Shown here piece by piece: positions 47,550 through 56,945 of a DNA stretch of 64,000 nt. Source of the DNA: Fortiea contorta PCC 7126 (lineage in GTDB: Bacteria > Cyanobacteriota > Cyanobacteriia > Cyanobacteriales > Nostocaceae); NCBI RefSeq assembly GCF_000332295.1, contig NZ_KB235930.1, positions 62,895 to 126,894 on the forward strand. The letters run 5' to 3'. The notes under the pieces were generated by a model, which saw only the letters and a list, made by a program, of their open reading frames with translations, searched no databases and was not told the origin of the DNA. Each line of letters opens with the position of its first letter. Within the stretch, counting starts at the first letter, position 1. Position numbers and translations under genes: made by a program.

Positions 47550-48404
47550 TTACTCAAAAACTACTGTCCTATTCCCATATACCAATACTCGATTTCGCAG
47601 ATGTGAGCGCACAGATCTTGCTAATACAACTCGTTCTAAATCCTTACCTTTTCTCACCAAATCCTCGACTTCATCACGGTGACTAACTCTGACTACATCC
47701 TGTTCAATTATCGGCCCTGCATCTAAATCAGCATTGGCATAATGAGCGGTTGCACCAATAATTTTTACACCACGTTCAAAGGCTCGGTGATACGGATTCG
47801 CACCCACAAAAGCAGGTAAAAATGAGTGATGAATATTAATAATTTGTGGAAACTGAGCAATAAAGTCGGCGCTAATAATTTGCATGTATTTAGCTAATAC
47901 TACCAAATTAATATTGTATTGGCGCAGTAATTCTAGTTGTTTAGCTTCCTGTTCTATTTTGTTATCTTTGGTAATAGGAAGGTGGTAATAGTCGATACCA
48001 AATTGTGCTGCTACTGGCTGTAGATGATGATGATTACTGATAATGAGAGGGATTTCAGCCACAAATTCATTAGCGCGTTGTCTCCAAATTAAGTCAAATA
48101 GACAATGGTCTTGTCGGCTAACCCAAATAGCAATACGTTGTACAGTATCAGAAAAGTGTAGTTCCCACCTAGCACCTAGAGGATGGGCGATCGCATTAAA
48201 TGCGGGTGCAATTAAATCTCGCGGTAAATTAAATCCTTTTAACTGCCATTCTATTCTAGTAAGAAATAGCCCTGCCGCGAAGTCTGTATGCTGATCAGCA
48301 TGAATGATATTACCTCCATTGGCATAGATAAAATTGGCAATTTTTGCTACAAGTCCCCGTTGATCTGGACAGGAAATAAGCAATGTTGCTGTGGCATTAG
48401 TCAT
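47550..48404 (-). CDS. purU: Formyltetrahydrofolate deformylase
   Basis: A 284-residue enzyme that releases formate from 10-formyl-THF, balancing one-carbon pools and feeding PurT. ATG 48404 (MTNATATLL); the TTG at 48410 adds only two residues. The N-terminal ACT-like domain (LISCPDQRGLVAKIANFIYANGGNIIHADQH) and the formyl-transferase domain with the catalytic ...INIHHSFLPAFVGANPYHRAFERGVKIIGATAHYA (Asn, His, Asp triad, D in DLDAGPIIEQDV) are complete. No folate gene is adjacent. Confidence 0.95.
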   Translation of the reverse strand: MTNATATLLISCPDQRGLVAKIANFIYANGGNIIHADQHTDFAAGLFLTRIEWQLKGFNLPRDLIAPAFNAIAHPLGARWELHFSDTVQRIAIWVSRQDHCLFDLIWRQRANEFVAEIPLIISNHHHLQPVAAQFGIDYYHLPITKDNKIEQEAKQLELLRQYNINLVVLAKYMQIISADFIAQFPQIINIHHSFLPAFVGANPYHRAFERGVKIIGATAHYANADLDAGPIIEQDVVRVSHRDEVEDLVRKGKDLERVVLARSVRSHLRNRVLVYGNRTVVFE

Positions 48405-48674
48405 AGTCAAGTTTAATTACTAGCGGTAATCTGAGAGAGTATTGAAGTTTGCTAGAAAAAATCTGTTTCTGTTTCTTTAGAGAGATGAAAAAAATTGAAA
48501 CTTCTAGTACCAGGGTTTTTATATTCGTTTATGTGATTGATAGTAGCAAGGTTTAGCTTTAGACAATTAGTGTTTTAGAATTATGATCCGGAGAAATTCA
48601 CACAGTAAAGAAAAATAGGAAGATTGCCTCCATTCGCTTCATTTTAAACCAAGTATAAAAAAGAGAGGTTTCAC

Positions 48675-48947
48675 ATGTTGTTTATTGGGATAATAGTAAT
48701 ATTTTACTTAGTGATGGCTTACTGCTTATTGAACGAATGGTTAGATTTTTTTCTTGCAGATAAAGATATCACTTCAGAGCAGCGTTCTCTATCTTATGTA
48801 ATTTTAGTCATAGGTACTACTTTTTGGCCGATAGTTGTGCCGATAGCTTACTTAGAACTATTAAAGTTTAATAAAAAACATAGAGAAATTTTTGATTTAA
48901 TCAAAAATCCATCTAACTCTAGGATTTCTGATATGTATGATCAATAG
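48675..48947 (+). CDS. Small membrane protein of unknown function
   Basis: A 90-residue protein with an AGAGAGG ribosome site eight bases before ATG. Two hydrophobic segments, about 2-22 (FIGIIVIFYLVMAYCLL) and 41-62 (YVILVIGTTFWPIVVPIAYLE), suggest a small inner-membrane protein. The rest is charged. It converges with the DUF4340 gene with only one base between the stops. Not recognised. Confidence 0.65.
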   Translation: MLFIGIIVIFYLVMAYCLLNEWLDFFLADKDITSEQRSLSYVILVIGTTFWPIVVPIAYLELLKFNKKHREIFDLIKNPSNSRISDMYDQ

Positions 48948-48948
48948 C

Positions 48949-49572
48949 CTATTTTTTCAATGGGGGAGTTAATTGGGTAGGACTGGGTATGGGCTGTTGT
49001 TCAGGATTATCTGGGGGTTGCTTCCACTCTGATAATTCCCGATTCACAGCATTTTCAAAGTCTGTGGATACCAACAGCACGTCTATATTACCGTCGGGTT
49101 TAATAGCTGGATCAGCTTGAGCGTATAAGAAACGACGGTTGAAATCAGATTTACCCAAAATTAATTGATGGTTTTTCTGATTTTTCAGACCGATATTAAT
49201 AGTTATTTGGGGTTGGTCTAAACCGAATTCTGTTTTTTGATTAGCAGGGACAGATAAAGAGTTATTACTTTTACCTGAAACTAATAAATCCATTAAATAC
49301 CCCACTATGGCGTCATTTGCTGGCTCTGAGGTGGGAGTTTTGAGTAACCATTGAGGTGGAGTTGGCTGATTGCTACGTTCTAGTGTCAAGTTGACTTTTT
49401 GGGTGATGATTGTCAGCGATCGCACTTCGTCGGCTGTAAAGGAAAAAATTTGCTGCTTTTTTTCTTTGACCTCTTCTCGCTGGGTCGCACCTTGAATTTC
49501 ATAAAAATAAACAAAACTACCCAAACTCACAGCTAGCAAGACCAAAATTAAAGTTGTTCGCGGTAGTTTCAT
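48949..49572 (-). CDS. DUF4340 protein of the Gld-type ABC cluster
   Basis: A 207-residue membrane-anchored protein: an N-terminal membrane helix (LILVLLAVSLGSFVYFYEI), then a soluble domain with FSFTADEVRSLTIITQKVNLTLER, PPQWLLKTP and LGLDQPQITINIGLKNQKNHQLILGKSDFNRRFLYAQ. The pattern matches DUF4340, which commonly follows the GldG gene in this type of operon. It is the last gene of a four-gene unit on the minus strand. It ends in a Pro-rich tail. Biochemical role unknown. Confidence 0.82.
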   Translation of the reverse strand: MKLPRTTLILVLLAVSLGSFVYFYEIQGATQREEVKEKKQQIFSFTADEVRSLTIITQKVNLTLERSNQPTPPQWLLKTPTSEPANDAIVGYLMDLLVSGKSNNSLSVPANQKTEFGLDQPQITINIGLKNQKNHQLILGKSDFNRRFLYAQADPAIKPDGNIDVLLVSTDFENAVNRELSEWKQPPDNPEQQPIPSPTQLTPPLKK

Positions 49573-49611
49573 ATTTTAGTTATTTGTTATTTATGATTTT
49601 TGGTCACTTTG

Positions 49612-51225
49612 TTATCTTCTCTGCCACCAAATAATAGCTCCCGCCGCCAAGCCAATCAAAGGTAAAACTAACAGAGAGGACAAAGTTAAAAGATTGGCTT
49701 GAGCTGTTGTCAGGTTAATTCTGCGGTTTTTTGCTTCCTTGGGGCGTATGGACAAGGGTTGTAAATCCTGTTGACTTAACCATGTGACTGAGTTGAGAAA
49801 AACGTCTCCATTAAGCTGCTTTTGAAATAAACCGTCGGTAGCAAAATCGGAATTTCCTAACACCACTAACCTGGATTCAGTCACAGGCTTTGCTGATTTT
49901 TTTTCTTCAGTCAAGGAAGTGGGAAGCGGGGTGGGAATGGGTGAAGTTGCAGGAGTGGGGTTGGATGGGGCGGCAATTTTTCTAGTTAAAGCCACTCCTA
50001 AAGTCAAAGGACCTTTGAGGTCTTGGTCTGGGTTAAATTCGAGTTTTTCGCTTTGCAAATCGCTTTCAGCCCAACTGCTGGGATACGGTTTGGTTCGCAG
50101 TAGGGGCGTGGCTTGTACACCATTGACTGGAGTTACTTCTAGAGGTCGTGCTAACCGATAAAAAGAAATTCCGTTACCAAAATCTTTAGTAATAGGATGT
50201 TGTCCGTAATCTGTGACTAAGGGAACTGCAGGGCCCAAGCCTACGCCCCCGGAAACATCAACAGCTAAACGATTATCCAAGCGAATTCCCCAAGCTTGTA
50301 ACAAGGTATCCAGTTTTGGGTTAGTGTTGGGGTCAATCATCAGCAGTAAGTTACCGCCGCGATTGAGATAATCTTGTAAAGCTTTGACTTCACCATCAAA
50401 TAGTTCTCGCTTGGCGCCAGCTACTACCAAAACAGCCGCATCATCAGGAACTTTTGATTTTTGCGCTAGATTTAACGCTGATGCGGTGTAATTTTTATCA
50501 CTTAATCCTTGAACGGCTTGGGACATTCCTCCCTCTGCAGCCGTCAACTGATGTTCGCCGTGTCCTTGGAGAAAGTAAACTTTAGCTGTGCCGGTGCTGG
50601 TAAGTTGTTGTAAGCGATTGGTTAATTTAACTTCCGACAGGCGCTCATTTTCATTCACTACCTGTACCAACTGCTTTTTATCTGCTGACTCTAAGTAGAC
50701 TTCTCCGTAATCTTTGACGCCAAATTTTTCTGCTAACCCTGGCCTAGCTTGGGGGTCGATGTACTCAAATTTAAATTTTGGGCTTTGTCGGCGATAATTT
50801 TCTAGTAGTTCTCGGTCTTGAATGTTTTGGGTAACATCGAATACCCAGACTTTCACTGGCTGGGGTAAAGCCTGGACTAGTTCCCGTGATTGGGGAGCGA
50901 GGGTAAAGAGTTGTGTTTCTGTTAAGTCTGTCCGCAGGTGGTAGCGAGTGCCTAGGAAGTTAATTAATCCTAAAATCGTCAGTACTGCCACAATTGCAAT
51001 CAAAGCATTAGTACTTGCTTGGGTAGAACGCCAGTTCCACCATTGATTTTGCTGGCTTTGCCAAACTACCCACAAGCCGCTGATGACGATGCCGGTAATG
51101 ATTAATCCTAGGGGAATTGGTGTCCATTTTTCGGATACTAATCCGGCTGTTAAGCCTGCAACAATAAAGAAGGGACCGAACCAGAAAAGATATTGCCAAA
51201 TTTTATTTTTTTTAATGGGTTTCAT
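49612..51225 (-). CDS. GldG family ABC transporter auxiliary protein
   Basis: A 537-residue protein from ATG 51225; TTG 51237 adds four residues. It has N-terminal membrane helices (about 10-65 and 72-100) and a C-terminal helix just before WWQRR. The middle is a large periplasmic domain with VWVFDVTQNIQDRELLENYRRQSPKFKFEYIDPQARPGLAEKFGV, QGHGEHQLTAAEG and LLMIDPNTNPKLDTLLQAWGIRLDN, typical of GldG/ABC-type gliding auxiliary proteins. It follows the permease with 63 bases between. Shares COG3225 type with Bacteroidetes gliding machinery, but in cyanobacteria the cargo is unknown. Confidence 0.85.
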   Translation of the reverse strand: MKPIKKNKIWQYLFWFGPFFIVAGLTAGLVSEKWTPIPLGLIITGIVISGLWVVWQSQQNQWWNWRSTQASTNALIAIVAVLTILGLINFLGTRYHLRTDLTETQLFTLAPQSRELVQALPQPVKVWVFDVTQNIQDRELLENYRRQSPKFKFEYIDPQARPGLAEKFGVKDYGEVYLESADKKQLVQVVNENERLSEVKLTNRLQQLTSTGTAKVYFLQGHGEHQLTAAEGGMSQAVQGLSDKNYTASALNLAQKSKVPDDAAVLVVAGAKRELFDGEVKALQDYLNRGGNLLLMIDPNTNPKLDTLLQAWGIRLDNRLAVDVSGGVGLGPAVPLVTDYGQHPITKDFGNGISFYRLARPLEVTPVNGVQATPLLRTKPYPSSWAESDLQSEKLEFNPDQDLKGPLTLGVALTRKIAAPSNPTPATSPIPTPLPTSLTEEKKSAKPVTESRLVVLGNSDFATDGLFQKQLNGDVFLNSVTWLSQQDLQPLSIRPKEAKNRRINLTTAQANLLTLSSLLVLPLIGLAAGAIIWWQRR

Positions 51226-51288
51226 GGGGTTTGTCAATAGTTAAGAGTCGGAACTTTGGACTTGAGATTTTGGACTAATAACTGCTGA

Positions 51289-52101
51289 CTACTGACGTTG
51301 GAAGCGGAGTGTATCTATGGATTGTGATGTGAGAAAGATACCTAAAAAAATGTAACTCCCAAATAAGATTAAGGCGCTGGTATCACAAATTCCTTGAATT
51401 AAGCTGTTGTAATGTTTTAGTAATGACAAATAGCTCAAAGCTTCTCCGAGAGAACCACCGAGATTTTTGGCGATGACGTCGATGAATAATAACAATAAGA
51501 TGACGGCGAAGGTAAGAACTGCGGACAAGATTGTGCTGTCTGTGAGGGAGGAAATAAACATTCCTAAAGATAAAATTGCGGCTGCGAGTAATATTAATCC
51601 TAAATGACCTAAAAGGAGAATTGTTGGCGGCATTGGTGGGTCGGCACTACTGATAGCATAAGCTTCAAATGCCAGTATGGGAACAATCATGGTGATAAAA
51701 AATGTGAGCACTCCTAATAATTTACCGACGGCGACGGCCCAGTTAGTGACTGGTGACGTGGCTAGTAGTTCTAAGGTGCCGCGTTTGCGTTCTTCTGCAT
51801 AAAGTCCCATGGAAAGAATCGGCAACACAAATAATAATAGCCATCCCATGCGATCTAAAAAGGCGCGAATAAATTCGTAGGGAACATCGATTGGGGGGAT
51901 GGGTACTCCTAGTTGTTGTCCTTGTAAATCGTAGGCAGCGATCGCTGGTAATATACCATCTGGCCCTAATAAAATCATCACTAAAAATAACCCGGCTATG
52001 AACCAAAACACAGCGGCGATCGCATAGGCTAAGGGTGATACAAAATAACTCTGTAACTCGCGGCGATAAATGGCAATAATATTACCGAGCATTATACCCA
52101 T
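51289..52101 (-). CDS. ABC-2 type permease, GldF-like
   Basis: A 270-residue inner-membrane protein with about six helices. The start AIYRRELQSYFVSPLAYAIAAVFWFIAGLF and SMGLYAEERKRGTLELLATSPVTNWAVAVGKLLG are hallmarks of ABC-2 permeases of the GldF kind. It abuts the ATPase gene with no gap (its start codon ends where the ATPase stop begins), so translation is coupled. A second ATG three codons in is possible. Confidence 0.9.
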   Translation of the reverse strand: MGIMLGNIIAIYRRELQSYFVSPLAYAIAAVFWFIAGLFLVMILLGPDGILPAIAAYDLQGQQLGVPIPPIDVPYEFIRAFLDRMGWLLLFVLPILSMGLYAEERKRGTLELLATSPVTNWAVAVGKLLGVLTFFITMIVPILAFEAYAISSADPPMPPTILLLGHLGLILLAAAILSLGMFISSLTDSTILSAVLTFAVILLLLFIDVIAKNLGGSLGEALSYLSLLKHYNSLIQGICDTSALILFGSYIFLGIFLTSQSIDTLRFQRQ

Positions 52102-53112
52102 TTATGCTGCTTCTCCTTGTTTTTCTGTTGACTCTTCAATGGCTTCCCAGTTCTTTTCTTCTGTTGTTAGTTGTAAGAACACATCTTCTAGGGTGGCGCT
52201 GACACGGCGCATTTCATACAATCCGAATCCTGCTCTTACTAAAGCGACAGTGATTTCCCGTCCTGGTTCGGTTCCTGGCTGCGAAATGACTCGCAAATAA
52301 GCACGATTTTCTTGGGGCAGAGTATGAACATGCAACAATGCTGTAGGAATAGATTCTACCAGACTCACACCCGCTACATTTTGTAGTACTTGTTTTGCTA
52401 GGGTGGCTTCCCCTTCAATTTCTAATTCATATCCAGACCCGCCTGTCAACTGGGTCATAAGATTTTCTGGGGTGTTAGTTGCTACTATTTTGCCGCGATT
52501 GATGATGGCGACGCGGCTACAGGTCATGCTGACTTCTGGCAAAATGTGGGTGGAGAGAATGATGGTGTGAGTACCGGCGAGACTTTTAATTAAATTCCGC
52601 ACCTCGATGATTTGTCGGGGGTCAAGACCGACGGTGGGTTCGTCGAGAATGATTGCGGGTGGGTCGTGGACGATCGCTTGAGCAATACCGACTCTTTGGC
52701 GATATCCTTTAGAAAGCTTGCGAATAATAATTTGGCCCTTGTCTTGCAAATTGCAACGCTCGATCGCCGCTAAAACTTTGGTGGTGCGATCGCCTGCGGG
52801 TACTCCTTTAATTTGGGCGACAAAATGTAAAAACCCCTCCACCGTCATTTCTGGATATAAAGGTGGTGTTTCCGGTAAATAACCAATTCGTTGACGCACA
52901 GATAGAGAATTTTCGTGGACGTCGAAACCAGCAATTCTGGCTGTACCCTTAGTTGCAGGTAAATAACCAGCCAGAATCCGCATAGTTGTAGTTTTACCCG
53001 CGCCATTAGGGCCTAAAAACCCTAAAATTTCTCCTGGCTCAACGCTAAAAGTGACGTCAGTAATCGCTGGGGTAGAACCGTATACTTTACTCAGATGCTC
53101 AACTTCGATCAT
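52102..53112 (-). CDS. ABC transporter ATP-binding protein, GldA-like
   Basis: A 336-residue ATPase. Walker A GPNGAGKTTTM, signature-like SKGYRQRVGIAQ (an LSKGY variant), Walker B PAIILDEPTVGLDP and H-loop STHILPE are complete. A C-terminal regulatory ~100 residues follow. TTG at 53115 adds one residue. It is the first gene of the GldA-F-G-DUF4340 unit. The variant signature LSKGY rather than LSGGQ is seen in ABC-2 exporters. Substrate unknown. Confidence 0.92.
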   Translation of the reverse strand: MIEVEHLSKVYGSTPAITDVTFSVEPGEILGFLGPNGAGKTTTMRILAGYLPATKGTARIAGFDVHENSLSVRQRIGYLPETPPLYPEMTVEGFLHFVAQIKGVPAGDRTTKVLAAIERCNLQDKGQIIIRKLSKGYRQRVGIAQAIVHDPPAIILDEPTVGLDPRQIIEVRNLIKSLAGTHTIILSTHILPEVSMTCSRVAIINRGKIVATNTPENLMTQLTGGSGYELEIEGEATLAKQVLQNVAGVSLVESIPTALLHVHTLPQENRAYLRVISQPGTEPGREITVALVRAGFGLYEMRRVSATLEDVFLQLTTEEKNWEAIEESTEKQGEAA

Positions 53113-53458
53113 CAATCTCAGGCGATAAGATACCCAACAATATTAGAGCACGATGTTGGGAATGCAAACATCAAGGTCGTCGGCTCGCCTCCATATACCA
53201 GGGGCCTGTGCCATAGAAGCGCTATGAAGCGGAAAGCAGCGCTAAATTTAACGAAATGGTATCAATGTTACCTAGTTTAGAAATAAAACCTTTTGTAGAA
53301 TGGGGCAGTGACAGCAACTTTTATCAAATCTGGGTAAAGCTGCTGATTGCCACTTCCTGTACTGGAAAAAAAATAGGCGATATAATCGCAATTTTCAATT
53401 ATTGAGGTACAAACTCTAGCCCTTAGTTTGTGCGAGTTGTACCGTTGCAGTCATGCTA
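53113..53458. other. Intergenic region with a looped palindrome
   Basis: Between the ABC operon start and the small conserved gene. ACAAACT (53409-53415) and AGTTTGT (53425-53431) form a seven-base stem, with GGTACAA/TTGTACC (53406-53412 and 53437-53443) as an alternative outer pairing. This may be a terminator for the small gene on the minus strand, but it lacks a T-run. No other feature was seen. Confidence 0.4.
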
Positions 53459-53710
53459 TTAATCGGGAGTGACAGCTTTTTCTGTATGATGGTGATTAAT
53501 TGACCAACGATGATCAACAGTCATCGAAGAAAATTTACAAATCTCTTCTAGATGCTTTTGTTGGACAGCAGCTTTACGCAGGGTAATAATTAGCTGGTTC
53601 ACTTGATGCCGTAAATCTGGGTTTTGATTGACTGCTGACATGGTTTGTCTTTCTAGGAGTTGCAGTATCAATTCGTAGTGGACAGGTGAAGGTAAAGGAA
53701 TTTGTTCCAT
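53459..53710 (-). CDS. Small conserved cyanobacterial protein (DUF5340-like)
   Basis: An 83-residue protein from ATG 53710 (MEQIPLPSPVHYELILQLLERQTM); ATG 53731 adds seven residues. It is helical, with conserved LRHQVNQLIITLRKAAVQQKHLEE and a His-rich end (DHRWSINHHHTEK). I recall DUF5340 as fitting, with moderate certainty. No function is known. It stands alone between ABC and trp genes. Confidence 0.65.
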   Translation of the reverse strand: MEQIPLPSPVHYELILQLLERQTMSAVNQNPDLRHQVNQLIITLRKAAVQQKHLEEICKFSSMTVDHRWSINHHHTEKAVTPD

Positions 53711-53964
53711 GAAATTAGTTTGAGGTTTCATATTCGGGTTTTGTGTCAGGCGGAATCGGTATTTTACTAGATGAATTGTTGCATATATAATAAGTAATTG
53801 CCGATAGTTTAGTAATACTAAATAGGGAGAAGCAAGTCAAGCTGACTGACGGCGATCGCCATTTGTTCTTTTTTAGGGTTTTGGGTGTGTGATTGCGGTC
53901 AACTTATTTAAATGACGAGTATTTCACAAAAAAGTTTACACAAGCATAGTGAGCATTTGTTTAC

Positions 53965-54852
53965 TCAAGGTTTTGGTATTATTTGGGCGATCGCTAGTTC
54001 TGGATCTGGTTGTTTGACTAAAGACTCGCCAATGAGGACGGCTGATGCGCCTGCTTGGGCTACCAAACTCAGATCATCTGGCTGGTGTAATCCTGATTCG
54101 CTGACAACTAATATATTCCGTGCTTGTAATTGCTCACCTCTGGCTGATAAAAGTTGACAAGTTGTTTGCAGGTCAACGGAAAAATCTGCTAGGTTGCGAT
54201 TATTAATTCCTATTAAACACACACCATTTAAGGCTAACACACGGTCAAGTTCCTCTAAACTATGGACTTCTATTAAAGTGGCCATGCCGAGGGTGGTAGC
54301 TATTTTGACAAAGTATTGTAAATCCTGATCGCTGAGAATAGCAGCAATCAACAGCACGGCGTCTGCTCCTTGCAGTCGTGCCCAGTACATTTGATAAGGA
54401 TAAATGATAAAGTCTTTACACAAAAGTGGCAAATCAACTGCAGCGCGAACCAAAGCTAAATTTTCAAAGCTACCTTGAAAAAATTTGGCATCAGTCAATA
54501 CAGAAAGACAACTAGCACCGCCTCTTTGGTAAGCTAGGGCGATTTCTACTGGGTCAAAATCTGCCCGTAAAATCCCTTTACTCGGTGAAGCTTTTTTGAC
54601 TTCGGCAATCAATGCGGGCTTAGTCTTACCTGCAGCCAGGGCTGAAAGAAAATCACAGGTTGGCGGTGCGGTGAGTACCCGTTTCTGCAATTCTCGCAGC
54701 GGTAGCCGTTCGCGCATTTGGCTATCTTCAATTTCTTTTTGCCAGACAATTTCCTCTAAAATACTGTTTGGCTCTGCATCAGGCATGGCTACCTGATATT
54801 GCAATATGGAAACATTAACAGTGGCGCTGGGTGAACGGCGACGGATTTGCAT
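53965..54852 (-). CDS. trpC: Indole-3-glycerol-phosphate synthase
   Basis: A 295-residue TIM-barrel enzyme of tryptophan synthesis that closes the indole ring from CdRP. The start is ATG 54852 ([14 protein letters not shown]); an open frame runs farther upstream only because the 8-bp C-rich repeat has no stops. Landmarks: [79 protein letters not shown] and VVSESGL. It has an N-terminal extension of about 30 residues before the usual start ([13 protein letters not shown]). lpdA is upstream on the same strand across the repeat tract. Confidence 0.95.
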   Translation of the reverse strand: MQIRRRSPSATVNVSILQYQVAMPDAEPNSILEEIVWQKEIEDSQMRERLPLRELQKRVLTAPPTCDFLSALAAGKTKPALIAEVKKASPSKGILRADFDPVEIALAYQRGGASCLSVLTDAKFFQGSFENLALVRAAVDLPLLCKDFIIYPYQMYWARLQGADAVLLIAAILSDQDLQYFVKIATTLGMATLIEVHSLEELDRVLALNGVCLIGINNRNLADFSVDLQTTCQLLSARGEQLQARNILVVSESGLHQPDDLSLVAQAGASAVLIGESLVKQPDPELAIAQIIPKP

Positions 54853-54857
54853 AGTTT

Positions 54858-55115
54858 GGGAATGGGGAGGTGGGGAGATGGGGAGTGTGGGGAGTGTGGG
54901 GAGTGTGGGGGGTGTGGGGAGATGGGGAGATGGGGAGATGGGGAGATGGGGAGATGGGGAGATGGGGAGATGGGGAGATGGGGAGATGGGGAGATGGGGA
55001 GATGGGGTGAAAAAGAATTTATGGTTACGCTTGCGAGCTTCTCCCTCCTCCCACACTTCCCCCTCCTCCCACACCTCCCACACTTCCCTCTCTTCCCCCT
55101 CTTCCTTAACTGGCT
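54858..55115. repeat. G-rich 8-bp tandem repeat tract with complementary C-rich block
   Basis: From 54915 to 55008 there are about eleven copies of GGGGAGAT on the plus strand, flanked at 54870-54914 by GGGGAGTGT repeats. After a 30-base A/T-rich spacer, 55043-55115 holds the C-rich complement (CTCCTCCCACACTTCCCC). The G block has well over four GGGG runs and could form a G-quadruplex; the two blocks can also pair as a long hairpin. It lies between lpdA and trpC, both transcribed leftward. Confidence 0.85.
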
Positions 55116-56536
55116 ACTGCTCTTTTATACGCTTCGTCCAGCACTTCGGAAAGTGTGGGGTGGGCGTGGACTAGATGAGCGAGGTTTTGGACTGATTGTC
55201 TGTTGGCGACTGCGGCTGAGGCTTCATGGATTAAGTCTGAGGCGTGCAGTCCAAAGATGTGTACTCCTAATACTTCCCCTGTGTCCTGACGATACACTAC
55301 TTTGGCGATGCCGTCGGCTTCGTTCTCAGCTAGGGCTTTAGAATTGCCTTTGAAGTAACTGCGACTGGTAGCGATCGCAAAATTTTCTGTTTCACCTAGT
55401 TCTTTGGCTTGGGCTTCTGTCAAGCCGACATAGCTAACTTCTGGGTGGGTAAATGCGGCGGCGGGGATGCTACGATAGTCTACTGTCCGCTGATGACCAA
55501 TAATATTTTCTACGGCAACGATGCCTTGAGCTGAGGCGGCGTGGGCTAACATCATTTTCCCGTTGGCGTCGCCAATTGCCCATAGATGCGGTACGATTTC
55601 ACCGGCTGATAATACTGCCATGCTGTCATCGACGGGAATAAAGTTGCGTCGATCTAGTTCTACACCCACTGACTCTAAACCCAAATTTTGTGTAGCGGGG
55701 ATGCGTCCGGTAGCTACTAAGCAAGCATCTACCTCGATCACGTCTACATCTTCTTTGGTTTTAAAGTCTGCTAATTCGATCACTACTGGTGAACCTGGGA
55801 TGACTTTTTTGGCGTATATCCCTACTTTGGTTTCGATGTCGCGGGGTGTAATTAACACTCGTTCTGCGAGTTTGGCGATGTCACGATCAAATCCTGGCAT
55901 TAACTGATCCAAAGCTTCAATCAAGGTGATTTCGCAGCCTAAAGCTGAGTAAATGTCAGAAAATTCTAACCCGATGTAGCCACTACCAATAATCGCTACC
56001 CAGTTGGGTAAGGTTTCTAATTTGACACCTTGGTCACTGGTAAATACGGTTTTGCCATCTACTTCAATTCCTGGAGGAACGAAAGGCACGGAACCGGGAG
56101 AGAGGATGATATCTTTGGCTGTGATGGTTTTTTCACCACCATCGCCAGTGACGCTGACTTTTTGCGTCCCTGCTACTTTACCCCAACCCCTGATGATATC
56201 AACTCCCAGACGTTTCAGGCTGTTGGTTAAATCGCCTTGAATTTTAGCAACGAGATTACCGGCGTGATTAGCGATCGCTTGACGATCAAACTCGACACTA
56301 CCGATTTGAATTCCCAGTGACTTGAGGTGATGGGCGTTGCGTAATTCCCGCACTCGTCCAGATGCAGCTAGCAGCGCTTTCGACGGGATACAGCCTCGGT
56401 TGACACAAGTTCCCCCCATGTCGGCTGCTTCGATAATCGCTGTTTTTAGACCACAACTGACGGCGTGTAGGGCTGCTCCATGTCCGCCCACACCAGCGCC
56501 TATAATCACTAAATCATAATCAAACCCTTGACTCAC
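55106..56536 (-). CDS. lpdA: Dihydrolipoyl dehydrogenase
   Basis: A 476-residue FAD enzyme (E3) reoxidising lipoamide of pyruvate dehydrogenase, the glycine cleavage system, or both, using NAD. It shows [17 protein letters not shown] for FAD, the redox disulfide [13 protein letters not shown], the NAD motif [21 protein letters not shown], and the interface [15 protein letters not shown] with the catalytic His-Glu pair. Length is normal. The last bases of the gene reach into the C-rich repeat block. trpC is downstream, likely read-through through the repeat. Confidence 0.96.
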   Translation of the reverse strand: MSQGFDYDLVIIGAGVGGHGAALHAVSCGLKTAIIEAADMGGTCVNRGCIPSKALLAASGRVRELRNAHHLKSLGIQIGSVEFDRQAIANHAGNLVAKIQGDLTNSLKRLGVDIIRGWGKVAGTQKVSVTGDGGEKTITAKDIILSPGSVPFVPPGIEVDGKTVFTSDQGVKLETLPNWVAIIGSGYIGLEFSDIYSALGCEITLIEALDQLMPGFDRDIAKLAERVLITPRDIETKVGIYAKKVIPGSPVVIELADFKTKEDVDVIEVDACLVATGRIPATQNLGLESVGVELDRRNFIPVDDSMAVLSAGEIVPHLWAIGDANGKMMLAHAASAQGIVAVENIIGHQRTVDYRSIPAAAFTHPEVSYVGLTEAQAKELGETENFAIATSRSYFKGNSKALAENEADGIAKVVYRQDTGEVLGVHIFGLHASDLIHEASAAVANRQSVQNLAHLVHAHPTLSEVLDEAYKRAVAS

Positions 56537-56945
56537 GTTTGTTTCCCCGTGCGCTTCGCCTATTTATTCTCAATTTAACCAAAGATGTGGAAACATAATG
56601 TTTTACATCTGAACACAAGACAGATCCAGCAATTAATTATGCGTTACTGAAACCTTTGCAGGAATGAAGCCAAAGCAACGTTCCTACTTTTATTTTCGGA
56701 TATCTCTAGAGCTTTTTATGGTTTCATCTTGCCAAACACTGGGTGTCTACATACTTGATCCTGAATTTGCTGGCGTTATCTGAGTAGATTCCTCAAAAAT
56801 AGTAACATCAAACCTCAGTATTTATATCATGCTGCTGTTTGCGTAATTGTTCTCAACCGTTGAGTTTCTTTGCAGTTTGTTAGCTTAATACTCACACAAG
56901 GTTTAAAATCTAGGCAGCCACAGGATTTCCCTAAGCGATCGCTCG
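56537..56945. other. Divergent promoter region between lpdA and the SWIM gene
   Basis: No named feature. A 39-codon frame at 56664-56783 (plus) lacks a well-placed ribosome site and is not called. A HIP1 octamer GCGATCGC lies at 56935-56942, right before the SWIM start. Confidence 0.35.

Noticed and set aside
47352-47606. 84-codon frame between the M41-like protease and purU
   Set aside because: It overlaps the purU 3' end, has no domain or ribosome site, and its composition looks random.
54806-55341. Plus-strand frames of Gly/Asp/Trp repeats across the G-rich tract
   Set aside because: An 8-bp repeat without stops stays open in several frames. The same effect extends the trpC frame upstream to 55083, which was also discarded.
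56664-56783. 39-codon plus-strand frame between lpdA and the SWIM gene
   Set aside because: The GGA directly before ATG is too close to serve as a ribosome site, and no motif was recognised.
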